This document shows, one piece after another, positions 12,807 to 23,230 of a DNA stretch of 64,000 nt. The stretch is from assembly GCF_034190915.1 (NCBI RefSeq), contig NW_026947507.1, positions 28,758,001 to 28,822,000 of the forward strand, written 5' to 3'. The notes under the pieces were generated by a model that worked only from the letters and a program-made list of their open reading frames with translations, had not been told where the DNA came from and made no database searches. Within the stretch, counting starts at the first letter, position 1, and each line of letters begins with the position of its first letter. The translations under genes were made by a program, and so were the position numbers. The DNA comes from Cavia porcellus (Eukaryota > Chordata > Mammalia > Rodentia > Caviidae).

Positions 12807-12918
12807 TGGCTGGAGGTATAGCTCAGCAGCACAAGCACCTGCCTGAAAAGTGCAAGGTCATGAGTTTCATCTGTGGTACAAAATAAAATAAAATAAAATA
12901 AAATAAAATAAGATAAAA
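12807..12918 (+). mobile_element. ID-type SINE with (AAAAT)n tail
   Basis: GGCTGGAGGTATAGCTCAGC plus 'acaagcacctgcctg' and 'gtcatgagtttcatctg' is a diverged ID body. The tail at about 12880-12918 has become an AAAAT pentanucleotide array, a common fate of SINE tails. The words TATAAACTT before and TGTAAACTT after probably mark the target duplication. Confidence 0.83.
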
Positions 12919-12936
12919 TGTAAACTTAGTGTTTCA

Positions 12937-12980
12937 AGGTATCTGTAGGGTATCTGTAGGATATCTTGGTATCTGTAGGA
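12937..12980 (+). repeat. Short tandem repeat, ggtatctgtag x3
   Basis: The word GTATCTGTAGG occurs three times within about 45 bp, with one interrupted spacer. It is a small local minisatellite directly downstream of the SINE tail. Confidence 0.7.
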
Positions 12981-13204
12981 TAAATAAGATGTCACAAAAA
13001 TGGGCCCATTAAAAGTCTTTCATCAACACTGAAACATTTATTTTATGCCCTAACACTGGGCAAAGAACACTGACATTTTGCATGGAATTTAAATTCTCAT
13101 AAAATGCTAAATTTTAAAGCTTTAGACAACTTTAAGAAGTGATATATGAAGGAAGGATTCCACTATAACTAACTTTTCTGTAACATTTCTAAGTCTGCTT
13201 CATT

Positions 13205-13325
13205 TTTGGGTTTCTTTGTTTTGTGTCGGAGTTCCTCTGTGTAGCCCTGGTTGGCCTTGAATTTGCAGCAACTCTCCTGATCCAGTCTCCAAAGTGCTGT
13301 AATTACACACCCCACTTGGAAACCA
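13205..13325 (-). mobile_element. B1-type SINE, antisense, diverged
   Basis: The plus strand reads 'ctctgtgtagccctggttgg', 'ccttgaatttgcagcaac', 'ccaaagtgctgtaattacac', the complement of a B1 monomer. Substitutions throughout mark it as old. Confidence 0.8.
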
Positions 13326-13727
13326 ATTTGAAACTGAAATAATTTTTTTTTAAAAATCAGTGATAAAATTCCTTTTCATAATAATAATCTTACAAGACTA
13401 TGCTTCCACTGATAAAAGCTACGACCTGGAAATAAAAATATAAGTAATTTATTCTCTGAAACTACTGGAATTAGACCAAATCATCCTAAATAATGCCAAT
13501 ATAGTTGAAACAGAAATTCCATTGCCATACACATCAGTGAAAAAATAGCTTGTAATTTGAGGTGAACTAACTTAACTGTCTGGTAAAACACAAAACAAAA
13601 CAAAAAACTGCATATTTCAAAAAATCATTTGAAGAACATAACAGAATCCAGAGCCTGTTCTGCCGGGCATTAGATATAATAGCTAGCCTGTAGTGCTACA
13701 TCATAAGCAGAAAGAGTAGAAGAAAAG

Positions 13728-13940
13728 CTAAGCATGTGGCTCAGGCTTGCCTACTTCTCTTTAAATCTAAAGTAAGAGGACTGCAAGTAGGATCCAGCCT
13801 GGGTAATTTAGCCATTCAGTAGGCCCTTGTCACAAAATACATAATAAACTAAATTAATAAATAATTGAAATGGTTGGGGTATAGACAGTATGAAGGCTCT
13901 AGGTTCAATCTTCAGAACTGGAAAAAAATAACAAAAAATG
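13728..13940 (+). mobile_element. B1-dID-like dimeric SINE, diverged
   Basis: The left part ('aagaggactgcaagtaggat', 'ccagcctgggtaatttagcc', 'cccttgtcacaaaata') is a degraded B1. After an A-rich linker comes an ID-like half ('ggttggggtatagacagta', 'ctaggttcaatcttcagaac') and an A-rich tail. B1-plus-ID dimers (B1-dID) are known from non-murid rodents. Divergence is high. Confidence 0.68.
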
Positions 13941-14054
13941 TAAATGACACATGACACAAAAGAGTGGAAAGAGATTCCTAGTGACATTTTTGTTGAATTT
14001 AATGAATCTTTACTAACTATGCCCAAGGATATGCTCTACAACATAACTTAATTT

Positions 14055-14545
14055 TTTTATAAAAAGAAAAACCCAGCAGAAAAATAAGCTACAAAAAGAG
14101 CCAGCCATAAATTCAAGACAAAACAAGGATATAATAATGCTGAGCTAGTAGTAATATGCAACTTAGAGCTGAAAGAAGATACCAAAATTGATCAATAGAA
14201 ACTATTCAAAATGTAAAACAGAGAAAATTAGAATAAAACTTTGGGATAATGCACCAAAAAAAGAAAAAAAACAATAAGAGATGTATAGAAGGTCACAAGC
14301 AGATTGATCTCTTGCAACTTAGAAGAAGTTCTGGAGACTGAGCTGTCACAGATTGGAAAATAAGAAAAATAAGGATATTCCACATACAAGGACCTAATAA
14401 CAACAATGAATGTAAGGATTTTATGTCACAAACATGAGACTAACGACAAAAAAATCAAAAATGGCAAATGGTGAAAGGAGATTTAGAGGAGAATGGGGGG
14501 AGCTGAGAGGGAAGAGGATTAAAAAAAAGAATAAAGTCGTGTTGT
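14055..14545 (+). mobile_element. Possible old L1/HAL1 remnant (A-rich, sense)
   Basis: This is a strongly purine- and A-rich stretch with words such as 'gaaactattcaaaatgtaaa' and 'actttgggataatgcacc'. They resemble the ORF1-region sense strand of old mammalian L1/HAL1 elements. No continuous reading frame survives. The call rests on composition and weak similarity only. Confidence 0.35.
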
Positions 14546-14684
14546 GTCCATGTCCCCACTCCCAAGGTGAGAGTATACTGCATGTACTGCAAACATGCAC
14601 TAATAAGAAATATAATATAAATGTTGCTTTGATTTTGTAGCATCAGTCAATATTGGATTGCAACTGTAATGCTAGAAAGATGTT

Positions 14685-15012
14685 GGTCAGCTTACCATTG
14701 GCTAGGAAAAATGCATTACACCTAAATTACAGGAGGAAATGATTTCAGAGGCTGCAGTTCACCATCCATCAGCTCCAAGGCAGGAACACTGAAGCAGGAC
14801 AGAGTTGCTTATTCCATGGCTGGTGAGAAGCAAAACAAAGAGCACTGAGAGGCACACCCTGGTGAACCACCTCTAACTTATTCCACCCTCCTCACACCAC
14901 CTGTAGGTATGAACATGAGCTGATAGTCCACACATGAGTATAATGCCATTAGGACCTAATCATTCATCCAAGAGTCTTCATCCAGTCAGGTTAACAATAC
15001 TAATTGGCACTA
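14685..15012 (-). mobile_element. MaLR-like LTR remnant, antisense
   Basis: The order of motifs ('aaattacaggaggaaatgat', 'ctgcagttcaccatccatca', 'gcttattccatggctggtg', 'ccattaggacctaatcattc') parallels antisense MaLR LTRs. Similar organisation is seen at 15278-15648 and 28292-28636. Ends are not resolvable. Confidence 0.5.
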
Positions 15013-15277
15013 AAGAAGGAAAGGGGACTGAATAAGCAAGGTAAAGATCCTGCTGGTCCAATTATGTTGTGTCCCATAAGCATGATTCAGTGTCAATCAA
15101 CATTTCTTTTGATAGTTTCAGATTTGTTATGGTTCTATATCGTCTTGTATTAGACTGCTTTAGCTCTTACACTGTTTTGATTATAGGCTTATTTTGGGGG
15201 AAAGGATTTATTTTAATTATTATGATTTTACCTTTGACTACCCATTTAGAATGGGTCAGCTGAGGTGATGTCAGGGC

Positions 15278-15648
15278 TGCTTTAGTTAATTTTCTGTTGC
15301 TGGTAACAAATATCTGACATTCACAACTTGAAGGTTTACTTTGATTCACAGTCTGTAGTAGTTTCAGTCAACTATAGTTGGCTGGGTCCAAAGCAGGATG
15401 GCGTTGCAAATGGACATAGCAGAAGAACACTGCTTGATCACTGACTACCTGAAGCAGAGAGAGAAGGGAGGAGGTGAGGAAAGAGATGCACCCTCCCACG
15501 CCTCGCCCCCAGTGACCAACTGTTCTGACTAGACTGTTCTCTTAAAGAAGTCAGCTATGAGACCTCATAATCCAGTCACTTTTTAAAAACCCCAATTTGA
15601 GTGCAAGAGACTTGGAGGAGGGGGGAGGCATCTAGGTATAAACCATAT
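15278..15648 (-). mobile_element. MaLR-like LTR, antisense
   Basis: It begins TGCTTTAGTTAATTTTCTG on the plus strand and runs through 'ggctgggtccaaagcaggat' and 'acctcataatccagtcac' to 'ggcatctaggtataaacca'. This is the pattern of an antisense MaLR-type LTR and shares words with the copy at 28292-28636 ('ctgggtccaa'). A GC-rich middle marks the former U3/R. No clear target duplication. Confidence 0.58.
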
Positions 15649-15972
15649 AAACTATGTAGGAAAAGCTAATAACTGATCTCCTTAGTTTGCTTTGTTTCTG
15701 CTCACTAAAAGCATTTAATTCTTTATTTCCTATAAACCATACCTTTCCTAATAGTCAGGAGGAATGTGTTCTATTATTTCAGCATATTTTGGTACCTCTA
15801 CTGTGCTTAAGGTAAAGAAATGACTCTGGTTCCTTGTTTCTCTCCCTACTGAAACACTTTCTCTGTCTCACTGGAACTGAACTCCTCACATGGGTTGTAC
15901 CTTCCCAGAATAGTTACATAATTTATCAAATTAAATCAGGCAGTTTTTAAACATGAAGCAGAGTAGTATACT

Positions 15973-16072
15973 GGGCTGAGGATTTAGCTCAGCAGCATAA
16001 GCACCTGCCTTGCAAGCATGAGGTCGTGAGTTCAACCCCTGGTACCAAAAAAAGCAAAAACAAAACAAACAA
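15973..16072 (+). mobile_element. ID-type SINE
   Basis: GGGCTGAGGATTTAGCTCAG is followed by 'cagcataagcacctgccttg', 'caagcatgaggtcgtgag' and TTCAACCCCTGGTACC, with an A-rich tail containing CAAAA repeats. The A and B box regions are recognisable. It differs from the youngest copies by several substitutions, so it is of intermediate age. Confidence 0.9.
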
Positions 16073-16149
16073 AAACAGAATTGTAAAATAATTGTGCTTG
16101 AAAATAAGTAAATAGTTAGACTGTCCCAAGCAAACCAATTCATGGAAAA

Positions 16150-17700
16150 ACATGTCTAGAATCCAGTTTCAAAACCTCTCTTGACAGTTGATTCACAGAA
16201 TATTCTTTCATTTTTCTCTTCTCTGACTTGTCTTTATCATATATATAAAAGTTGAGAAAGGTATATCAAACAATCCTACTTTAAAACCTCAAATTTTATT
16301 TACTTTCAATGATGAGATTAAGCTGTATCTCAGTTTCACGTATTGCCATGTGTATTTCTTGTGCTATTTCCTTGTTAAGTAGTAAAATAACACTAATTTA
16401 ATATTTGAATACGCATTGCTATTTGGGCCACAAATAGCTTGAAGAAAGAATTGAATGTAAATGACGATAATATTTGTGCAGTTTTCCATAGAAATAATGT
16501 CCAGGAAAGTTACTTCAGGAAATCTGGGTGTTTCATAGGCCTCACATATGTTTGCAGGGATGGTGGTGACCCGCTCCTGGGAGGTAACCTCTGAGCTCCT
16601 GGGATATTCTAGATGATGTCAGCGCTGTGTTTGATGAAGGCCTTATGGCCTGCACTCCTACTCTGGTCAGATTTACAGTAAATATCTGTTTTTTCTTTGG
16701 GTATGGACAGAGTGAGTGAGTGGGGTCAGTCATGTGACACTGCTTGCCTTTGTTACTGATGCAAAATGAAACAAACCCAGTAAGTGAATAACGGTCTGAA
16801 ACAATCAAAAGTCCCAGAGAGCCATTCTCTAGTGAAATTCCCTGTGTGATGTGTCAGATTTGTTCTTACAAATCACAGTTTTATCACTGGAAAAATTAAG
16901 TGAATACTTAGGGAAACCCACTGAGAGGCGATACTTAGAAGCTTGTACTCTTTTTACAGGCTTTCCCTTATGCATCTTTCAACTTATCAGTTCTTATTTG
17001 TATCTTTTCCTTGTATTAATACATAATCAAGAACATAATATTTTTCAGACCTCCATCACTCCTTCAAGTGAATTATTGAGTATAAGGTGGTCTCTAATAG
17101 TCCCAATATTATTATGTATAATTAATTAGCATGAAAGGAATGATTTTTTAATGGATCTGTTTGATAGTTTTGGGGGGAGCGAGAGGGGGTAACAAGTATT
17201 GTTTAAATGTAGATGAAAATGATTCAAGGGAGAGTGGAAAATCAGCAGCAAAGAATAATTTTAAAGATGCCAAGAGGAGATTAAATTCACGGGGCTCGTG
17301 TTACACAGAAAAAAATATGCCACACATCTAATGGGTATAAGATGAAAGCATAGATGCAGATTGGTAAATTTGAGTATGTCTAGGTTACAACTATTCAATA
17401 GTTTTAGTGAAAAAAACAGCTATGGACAGTATTCAAATAAGTGAATATAACTATTTTCAAACATAATGATATGAAATCTAAGTGAAAAGTTTAAAGGCTC
17501 ACATTTGGTGATTCTTGCAATAGAGTATGAAGAATTGGAAAGTCAAAAGCAATAACTTCAAAGCATTATTTCCATCATTAAAATATACTTCTTCAATAGA
17601 AACTGTCTACCGAGTAATCTTCTTGTTTCTCTTTTATAAAATTTATTAAAATGTTGTTACTTTTCTCATGATATTAAAAAATTTTTCATAAATTTGGAAT
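16150..17700. other. No gene or classified repeat seen
   Basis: Mostly AT-rich. A relatively GC-rich patch at about 16540-16800 has a minus-strand frame of 88 codons without a recognisable domain. I could not assign it. Confidence 0.45.
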
Positions 17701-17712
17701 TAAGATTGTGAT

Positions 17713-17895
17713 TAGCCAGGCATGATGGTGTGTGCTGGTAACTCCAACATATTTGGAGGCTGATCAGGATTGCACTTTAAAACTCTATAACAAGTAGGCA
17801 AGAATTTGTCTCAAAATTAAAAACAAAATTATAAAGTATTATGGATGTAGCAAAATGATATACACTGGTCTAGTTCCCAGTACTAGGAAAACACC
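17713..17895 (+). mobile_element. B1-dID-like dimeric SINE
   Basis: The left half 'agccaggcatgatggtgtgt', 'actccaacatatttggaggc', 'gaatttgtctcaaaatt' is a B1 monomer. After an A-rich linker, 'ggatgtagcaaaatgatat' and 'gtctagttcccagtactagg' form a degraded ID half. Both halves are in the same orientation, as in known B1-dID SINEs. Confidence 0.75.
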
Positions 17896-17899
17896 CTGG

Positions 17900-20800
17900 A
17901 ATGTAAGTTAGGGAATATTACTTACTTACATCTATTATGTTTTTTAAATAATTCATAGGATTAATCTTTTACATTATTTTGGAACTGTCGTAAAATTATC
18001 TTGGAATTATATTTATTTATCTATCTGTTATCTATCCATCTGTCTCATTATGTACCTAATCTATGTGTCTCTGTATTACTCAATTTTTGAGAAAATTTTG
18101 TATCATATTTACTATTCTATTTTCAAGTCAATAAATGTACACTACTTTTAAAATTTCTTAAAAGAACATTTTCCCCATAAGGTACTTGAGGACATACTAA
18201 AAGAAAATTAAGTAAGCTTTTACAATTATTGAAAATTAACAAATACTTCTTAGATTAGCACCAGGAAACACTGTTTTTTCTTTTTCAGAAAAATAATATG
18301 AAGAATTGTCTCTCAAAATGTTATATAAATGTCAAAGCATATGAAAGTTTTTAATGATTGAATTAACTCTTGATTTTTAATCCCAGGTTTCCTAACTCTG
18401 CTATAAGGACTAAGACTGATCCTTGAGCAAGGAATTAACAATTTACATGTTAGTTAAATCAAGTAAAGTTCTTTCTTCTAATTTTAATTAACTAATCCTT
18501 CCAGTAGATGAGGCACAATTCAATTATCTTCCTTTGACGTTCTATCTGTCAATATTTGTCACTCACAATTATTGACAATGAACTAGAAAATAAAAAGATG
18601 TGATGCAAAGTTCTTGATTCTCACAAAATGAGTATTTATAGCAAAGTGTTCATTTTTTCACACATTGCTATAAATCTTTCATAAGTCATGTTTGGGTATA
18701 CTAGATACAATGTGTCACACTAGCACATAATAAATTGAGTTTTTTTTTTTTTAACTTTTGAAAGCACTCATCTCTGTCAAAACATTGACCTTGACATAGC
18801 TCAAGATTTTATAGACATTTCACAATTTGTGGGTCTCGACATTCAGGCTTGACTTTAACCCTGAGTAGTGTTGGAATAAATTTAGCAGCTATCTTATCTC
18901 ATTGTATTCTTTCAAATTAGAAGGGTGCCTATGTTCATTTGTTGATAAAATTGAAATACGAAACTAAAAATGAAATTATGTTTTAAATGGGTGAGAAAAG
19001 ATGCTGATTAAAAATTAGAGTGATATCATCAATATCAGTGAGAGGGTACTAAATGTTTAATGGCATTGTCATGATGAAAAGCATACAATTATATTTCTCA
19101 AGCAGTGTTGGTGCCAAGGAAGAATAATATTACACCTGAAAATGTCATGATGGTAGGATTTACATGATAAGATTAGATACACAGCTAGACGTTAACTAAT
19201 ATTTTCTTTACTGACATCTATGACAAGTCACATAAGAATGAGTTAAAACATTTTGTACAACTAATGAAAGAAGCAAAATGACCAATTACCATGGGAGTTT
19301 TAATTGGAGAATTACTGGCCAAATCTAGCCATTTCAAATTATTATTTTCCTATTTCAAGCAATTTTAGAGTATTGAACATTTCATGATAGAACAAATTTA
19401 TATCAGAAATTTTCAACAAATAACAGACATTAAAAGGAGCAGATATCTCCATCATCTTTCTTCTGTGATTAAATTAAATGTATACTCAGATATTATACAG
19501 TATATCTAGGTAGATAACACATAGCTTGACCAAAACAAATTAATAACAAATAAATCTGTTCTTTTGTTCATATGAAACTTTATAATTTCCTATTAGTACA
19601 AGTTTAACTTTCTTCCATAGTAACAAATCTTATGTCTGCAAATGTAATAATTGCAATTGCATATAAAAACCTAGTTTAAAATTTCCAGTTAGAAAATGAT
19701 AAGAAATGTTCACAGATTTTTATGCAGAAAAACATCCTTCAAATAAAGAACTTGATAATTTACAAATTGTGTTATATTTCCTATTGGTAGCAAATACTTT
19801 AATGTTTTACAGTCCTTTTCTTATGGATAACCTAACATAACTTCAGAAAAACAAGTTGAATTCAAAGATATCTTGAGTAGAAAATGTTTCTATTTTCTTA
19901 ACTCTAATAAAGATCTAGATGGTAGAAATTGATATAAAAATGTATTCATCCCTAGGTGTGTGACCATAGCTAATTGTATTTTGTCTTCCATTTCATATAT
20001 TTGTTCATAATTAATAATTTAACCATTGGTTCCTTTTTATAAGCAAGTTTCATATAGTGAACATAAGCTATTGCATAATTGAGGCTGTGGAGTGTAGTTG
20101 GATATTTTGTCTATTAAATTTTGTGATTCTACAAAATTTAAGCAAAATCTTATCTATTACAGGCTTGTCAGCATCCCATCCACAATGAAAGTCTTTAATC
20201 ATATAAGTTCCCAAATAATAGAGGAGCTGGTAACCCCGTTTCCTTTGATTTGAAGAATTTATTATCACAACAATATTTTAAATATTTAATAAGGTAGGGC
20301 AGAACCACTGAAACTCTCTAACTCTTCAGGGATAGAACTGTCAGTTTTGCTAGCTAATTTTATTTTTAGCACTGGTTTGCAAACCCTATTACAAAAAGAA
20401 TATGTTTGTCTCTTGTAGAAAACTAATCCCTTGAATGGTGTCTGATAGGATCCAGCACGCTCATCTGTCATCAACACCATTTTAAACAAAAGTAAAAAGC
20501 TAAGAATGCATTCCCTGGATGGTGTCTTTTTCTTATTCAGTTAATTGATCAGATATGATTAGATATTGGAATTTCTGGAGAAGAATGTAGGTGATTATAT
20601 TTGCTTAGTAAATCCAAGTTACTATTACTCCTCCAGATTAGAGAATTGAGATTTATAGACACCAAGAAAACTGTATTAACAAGTAATTAATGATTATCTT
20701 CTGGTGAAGTGGAGTCAACCAAATGCAATGAAGTCCAAAGATCAGATCCTTCACAGGTCCAAATGCCAGTTTATCACTTTTTCCCAGGCCAATTCATCAC

Positions 20801-21598
20801 TCAAATTGGAGTATCAAATTAGTAGTGATTCCCGGTGCATTATATGCTCAATTGTTGGATAAATATCTCTCCCATGACAATAAAAAGAATGTACAGAGTA
20901 ATAAAGCCATGGGAGAGTATTTGCCCATCTACAAAGACTTATACCTATAAAATGTGAAAAAATATTGTTTTTTTTTTTTAACAGAAAACCAAGGGATAAG
21001 AGTACAGGGAAGGGCAAGAAGGTCACAATTTGAAAACAAAACATTTCAGTTATTGTTCTTGTTCTACTGCTGTACTTAAAAAGATGATTTTCGAAGCCAT
21101 GTGTATGGTAACAGTTCTTATTATTGTTTTCATTTATAGAAAAATTTTAGATTTTAATAGAAAGAAAATTGAACAAAAAATAGAGTTGCCCTGTAACTAT
21201 CTACTTGACAACATATAGATGTACACAGCCTCCTCTCAGCTGATTTCACAGTGTAGTGCATTTCCAGTGATCAATGAATTAAACAATGACACAACTTTAC
21301 CATTTACTTTTTATTACTGTAATACAAGTACATCCTAATGAAAAATTAAAAAAAAAATACTAATCTTACTTTTATGGAGAAATAAAAGAAATTTGATAAC
21401 AAAATTTTTAGAGAATAACAATCCTTAATATTCTGTGTAGCATTAAAAGAATGGCCAAAATATTATTCAAATACAAGTGATAAACAACAAAAACAAAGAT
21501 TCTCTCTTACAAAGAAGAAACAAACAAATAAAAGGGCAGGAGAAACAAATTAGTATTTAACTGAAAATATTTTGCAAGAATAAGATACTTAGGGAAAT
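17900..21598. other. No gene or classified repeat seen
   Basis: Long AT-rich tract with oligo-A and oligo-T runs and no recognisable repeat or gene. Short minus-strand frames at 20068-20268, 20286-20489 and 20814-21044 have no recognisable domain. Confidence 0.5.
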
Positions 21599-21624
21599 TA
21601 TATATATATATATACATATATATG
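21599..21624. repeat. (TA)n microsatellite
   Basis: An alternating TA run interrupted by one C lies directly upstream of the old L1 fragment. Confidence 0.85.
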
Positions 21625-21779
21625 ATACTTAGCCTGTGCTTCTGACTTATTTCATTTAACATTATGTTCCAAGATGCATCCAATTTGTCTACAAATGTCT
21701 CATAAAAAATAGGAAGAGAACAAAATAGCAAAAGCCATCCCAAATAACAAAGCAAATCAGAAGACATCACAATTCCAGA

Positions 21780-22333
21780 TTACACTTATTAAAACCGAAT
21801 GGTGGTAGCATAAAAACAAGCCAGTGAACCAATCAAACAGAACAGTGGAAGAGGATCCCAGGCACATTTATCTCTTTGATTTTAGAAAAAGAGACAAAAG
21901 ACACCGGAGGAAAGATTACCTCCGTAATAAATTGTGCTATGAAGATTGAGAAGATGCAGATTGAGTCTAGATTCATATATCACACCATGAACTAAAATAA
22001 AGATGGATCAGAGATCTAAATATTAAAATAAAGTATATTCTCCTGGAAGATAAAATAGATACAACTTTTGAAGAAACATATGTAGGTTAGGATTTTCACA
22101 ACAGAACACCAAAGGCACAAGAAATAATAATGAGGATAAACAAACACTATCATATCAAACTGAAAAAACAAAACAAAACACTGTCACATACCAAAGGAAA
22201 CAAACAACCGAGTGAAGAAACAACCTGGAATGGGAAGAAATTTTGTCAACTAATCCTAAGAGAGAGAACTAGACTTTACAAGGAACTTAAAAAATTAGAC
22301 CACTCAATAAAAGAACCAATCAAACATAACTAA
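21780..22333 (+). mobile_element. Old L1 ORF2 fragment, sense (part 1)
   Basis: Conceptual translation gives L1 ORF2 C-terminal-half features: a segment like RWIRDLN..KYILLEDK, then NRTPKAQEIIMRINKHYHIK and, after a frame change, an intact frame at 22130-22333 ending KELKKLDHSIKEPIK. These match the conserved 'disassembled ORF2' region downstream of the reverse transcriptase. Stops and indels are frequent, so the copy is old and dead. It continues at about 22763 after an LTR-like insertion. Confidence 0.8.
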
Positions 22334-22334
22334 C

Positions 22335-22759
22335 ATTCAGAGCTTGGTCAGGCTCCCAGTCTCCTCTGATGAATGTCCAGTGAAGTCTTAAATAAAACAG
22401 ACAAATAACATGGTTTGGGGAAGAGTAGGAAGGTCAGAATTTTCTTGGGGCTAATACGAATACTTTTCAGAATTTCCCACGTTTATTGGATTTAAACAAG
22501 TCAGGACAGTGAGAGAAAGTCCCGTGAAAAACTGAGATAAAGGTGGGACCCTGCGCAAGACCTTGAGCATTTAGAACCAAAACATTGTTAGGTAGCAAAT
22601 CCTGCCAATTAGGAGCTGCCTTATCTCTAAGGTTGGCAGTTTATTGTCCTGGATTAGAGAGTGAGAGCCCATGTCCTTGGCTGCCTCAGTTGTGGTGTCA
22701 TCTTTTCTTCAGATAACTGCGGTCAGCAACTTTACCCTTACATAGCCTGGTCCCCAACA
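22335..22759 (-). mobile_element. LTR-like insertion splitting an old L1, antisense
   Basis: About 425 bp of non-L1 sequence interrupts L1 ORF2. Read on the minus strand it starts TGTTGGGGACCAGGC (an ERV-style TGTTGG start) and contains a CCAATAAACGTGGGA polyadenylation-type signal, consistent with a solo LTR. The far end near 22335 lacks an obvious CA terminus, so the edge and family are uncertain. A weak 5-bp match (ACATA/GCATA) may be the target duplication. Confidence 0.55.
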
Positions 22760-23230
22760 GCATAGCTGAAATTAAGATCTGCTTCTCAGACAAGTGCAAA
22801 TTTCCAATAAACATATTTTTAAAAGTTCAATATCACTGGCCAGGAGACAAATGTAAACTAAAACTATACTGAGATTCCATCTTACTCCAGAAAGAATGGC
22901 CAACATCAAAAACTCAACCAGTAACACACGCTACTCAGGATATCAGCAAAAGAAACTCTTCAAGAGTGTTGATGGGAACTTGTACAATCACTGTGGAAAT
23001 CAGTGTGTAAATTCCTCAAAAACAGAAATTTCATTTCCCCCAGGTGTCCATTGCTAGGTACCCTCTCAAAAGATAAGAGTCAGAATATAATAGAGTTAGA
23101 GTGTACTGATACCCATTTTCATAGCAGTACAATTTGTAATAGCAAGATCTTGTAAGTTAGTGTGTTATGTCCCTCAACAGGTAAATGAATAAAGAAAATG
23201 GATTTACATATAGGGAGTACTACTTTGTCA
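22760..23230 (+). mobile_element. Old L1 ORF2 C-terminal fragment, sense (part 2)
   Basis: It resumes the interrupted L1. 'cttctcagacaagtgcaaat', 'ttccaataaacatattttta', 'ttcaatatcactggcc' and 'gtggaaatcagtgtgtaaat' are the usual late ORF2 DNA words. Translation shows LWKSVCKFLKN and a FHSSTICNSKIL-like segment from the ORF2 C-terminus, heavily broken. It ends near 'ggatttacatatagggagt'. Confidence 0.8.
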
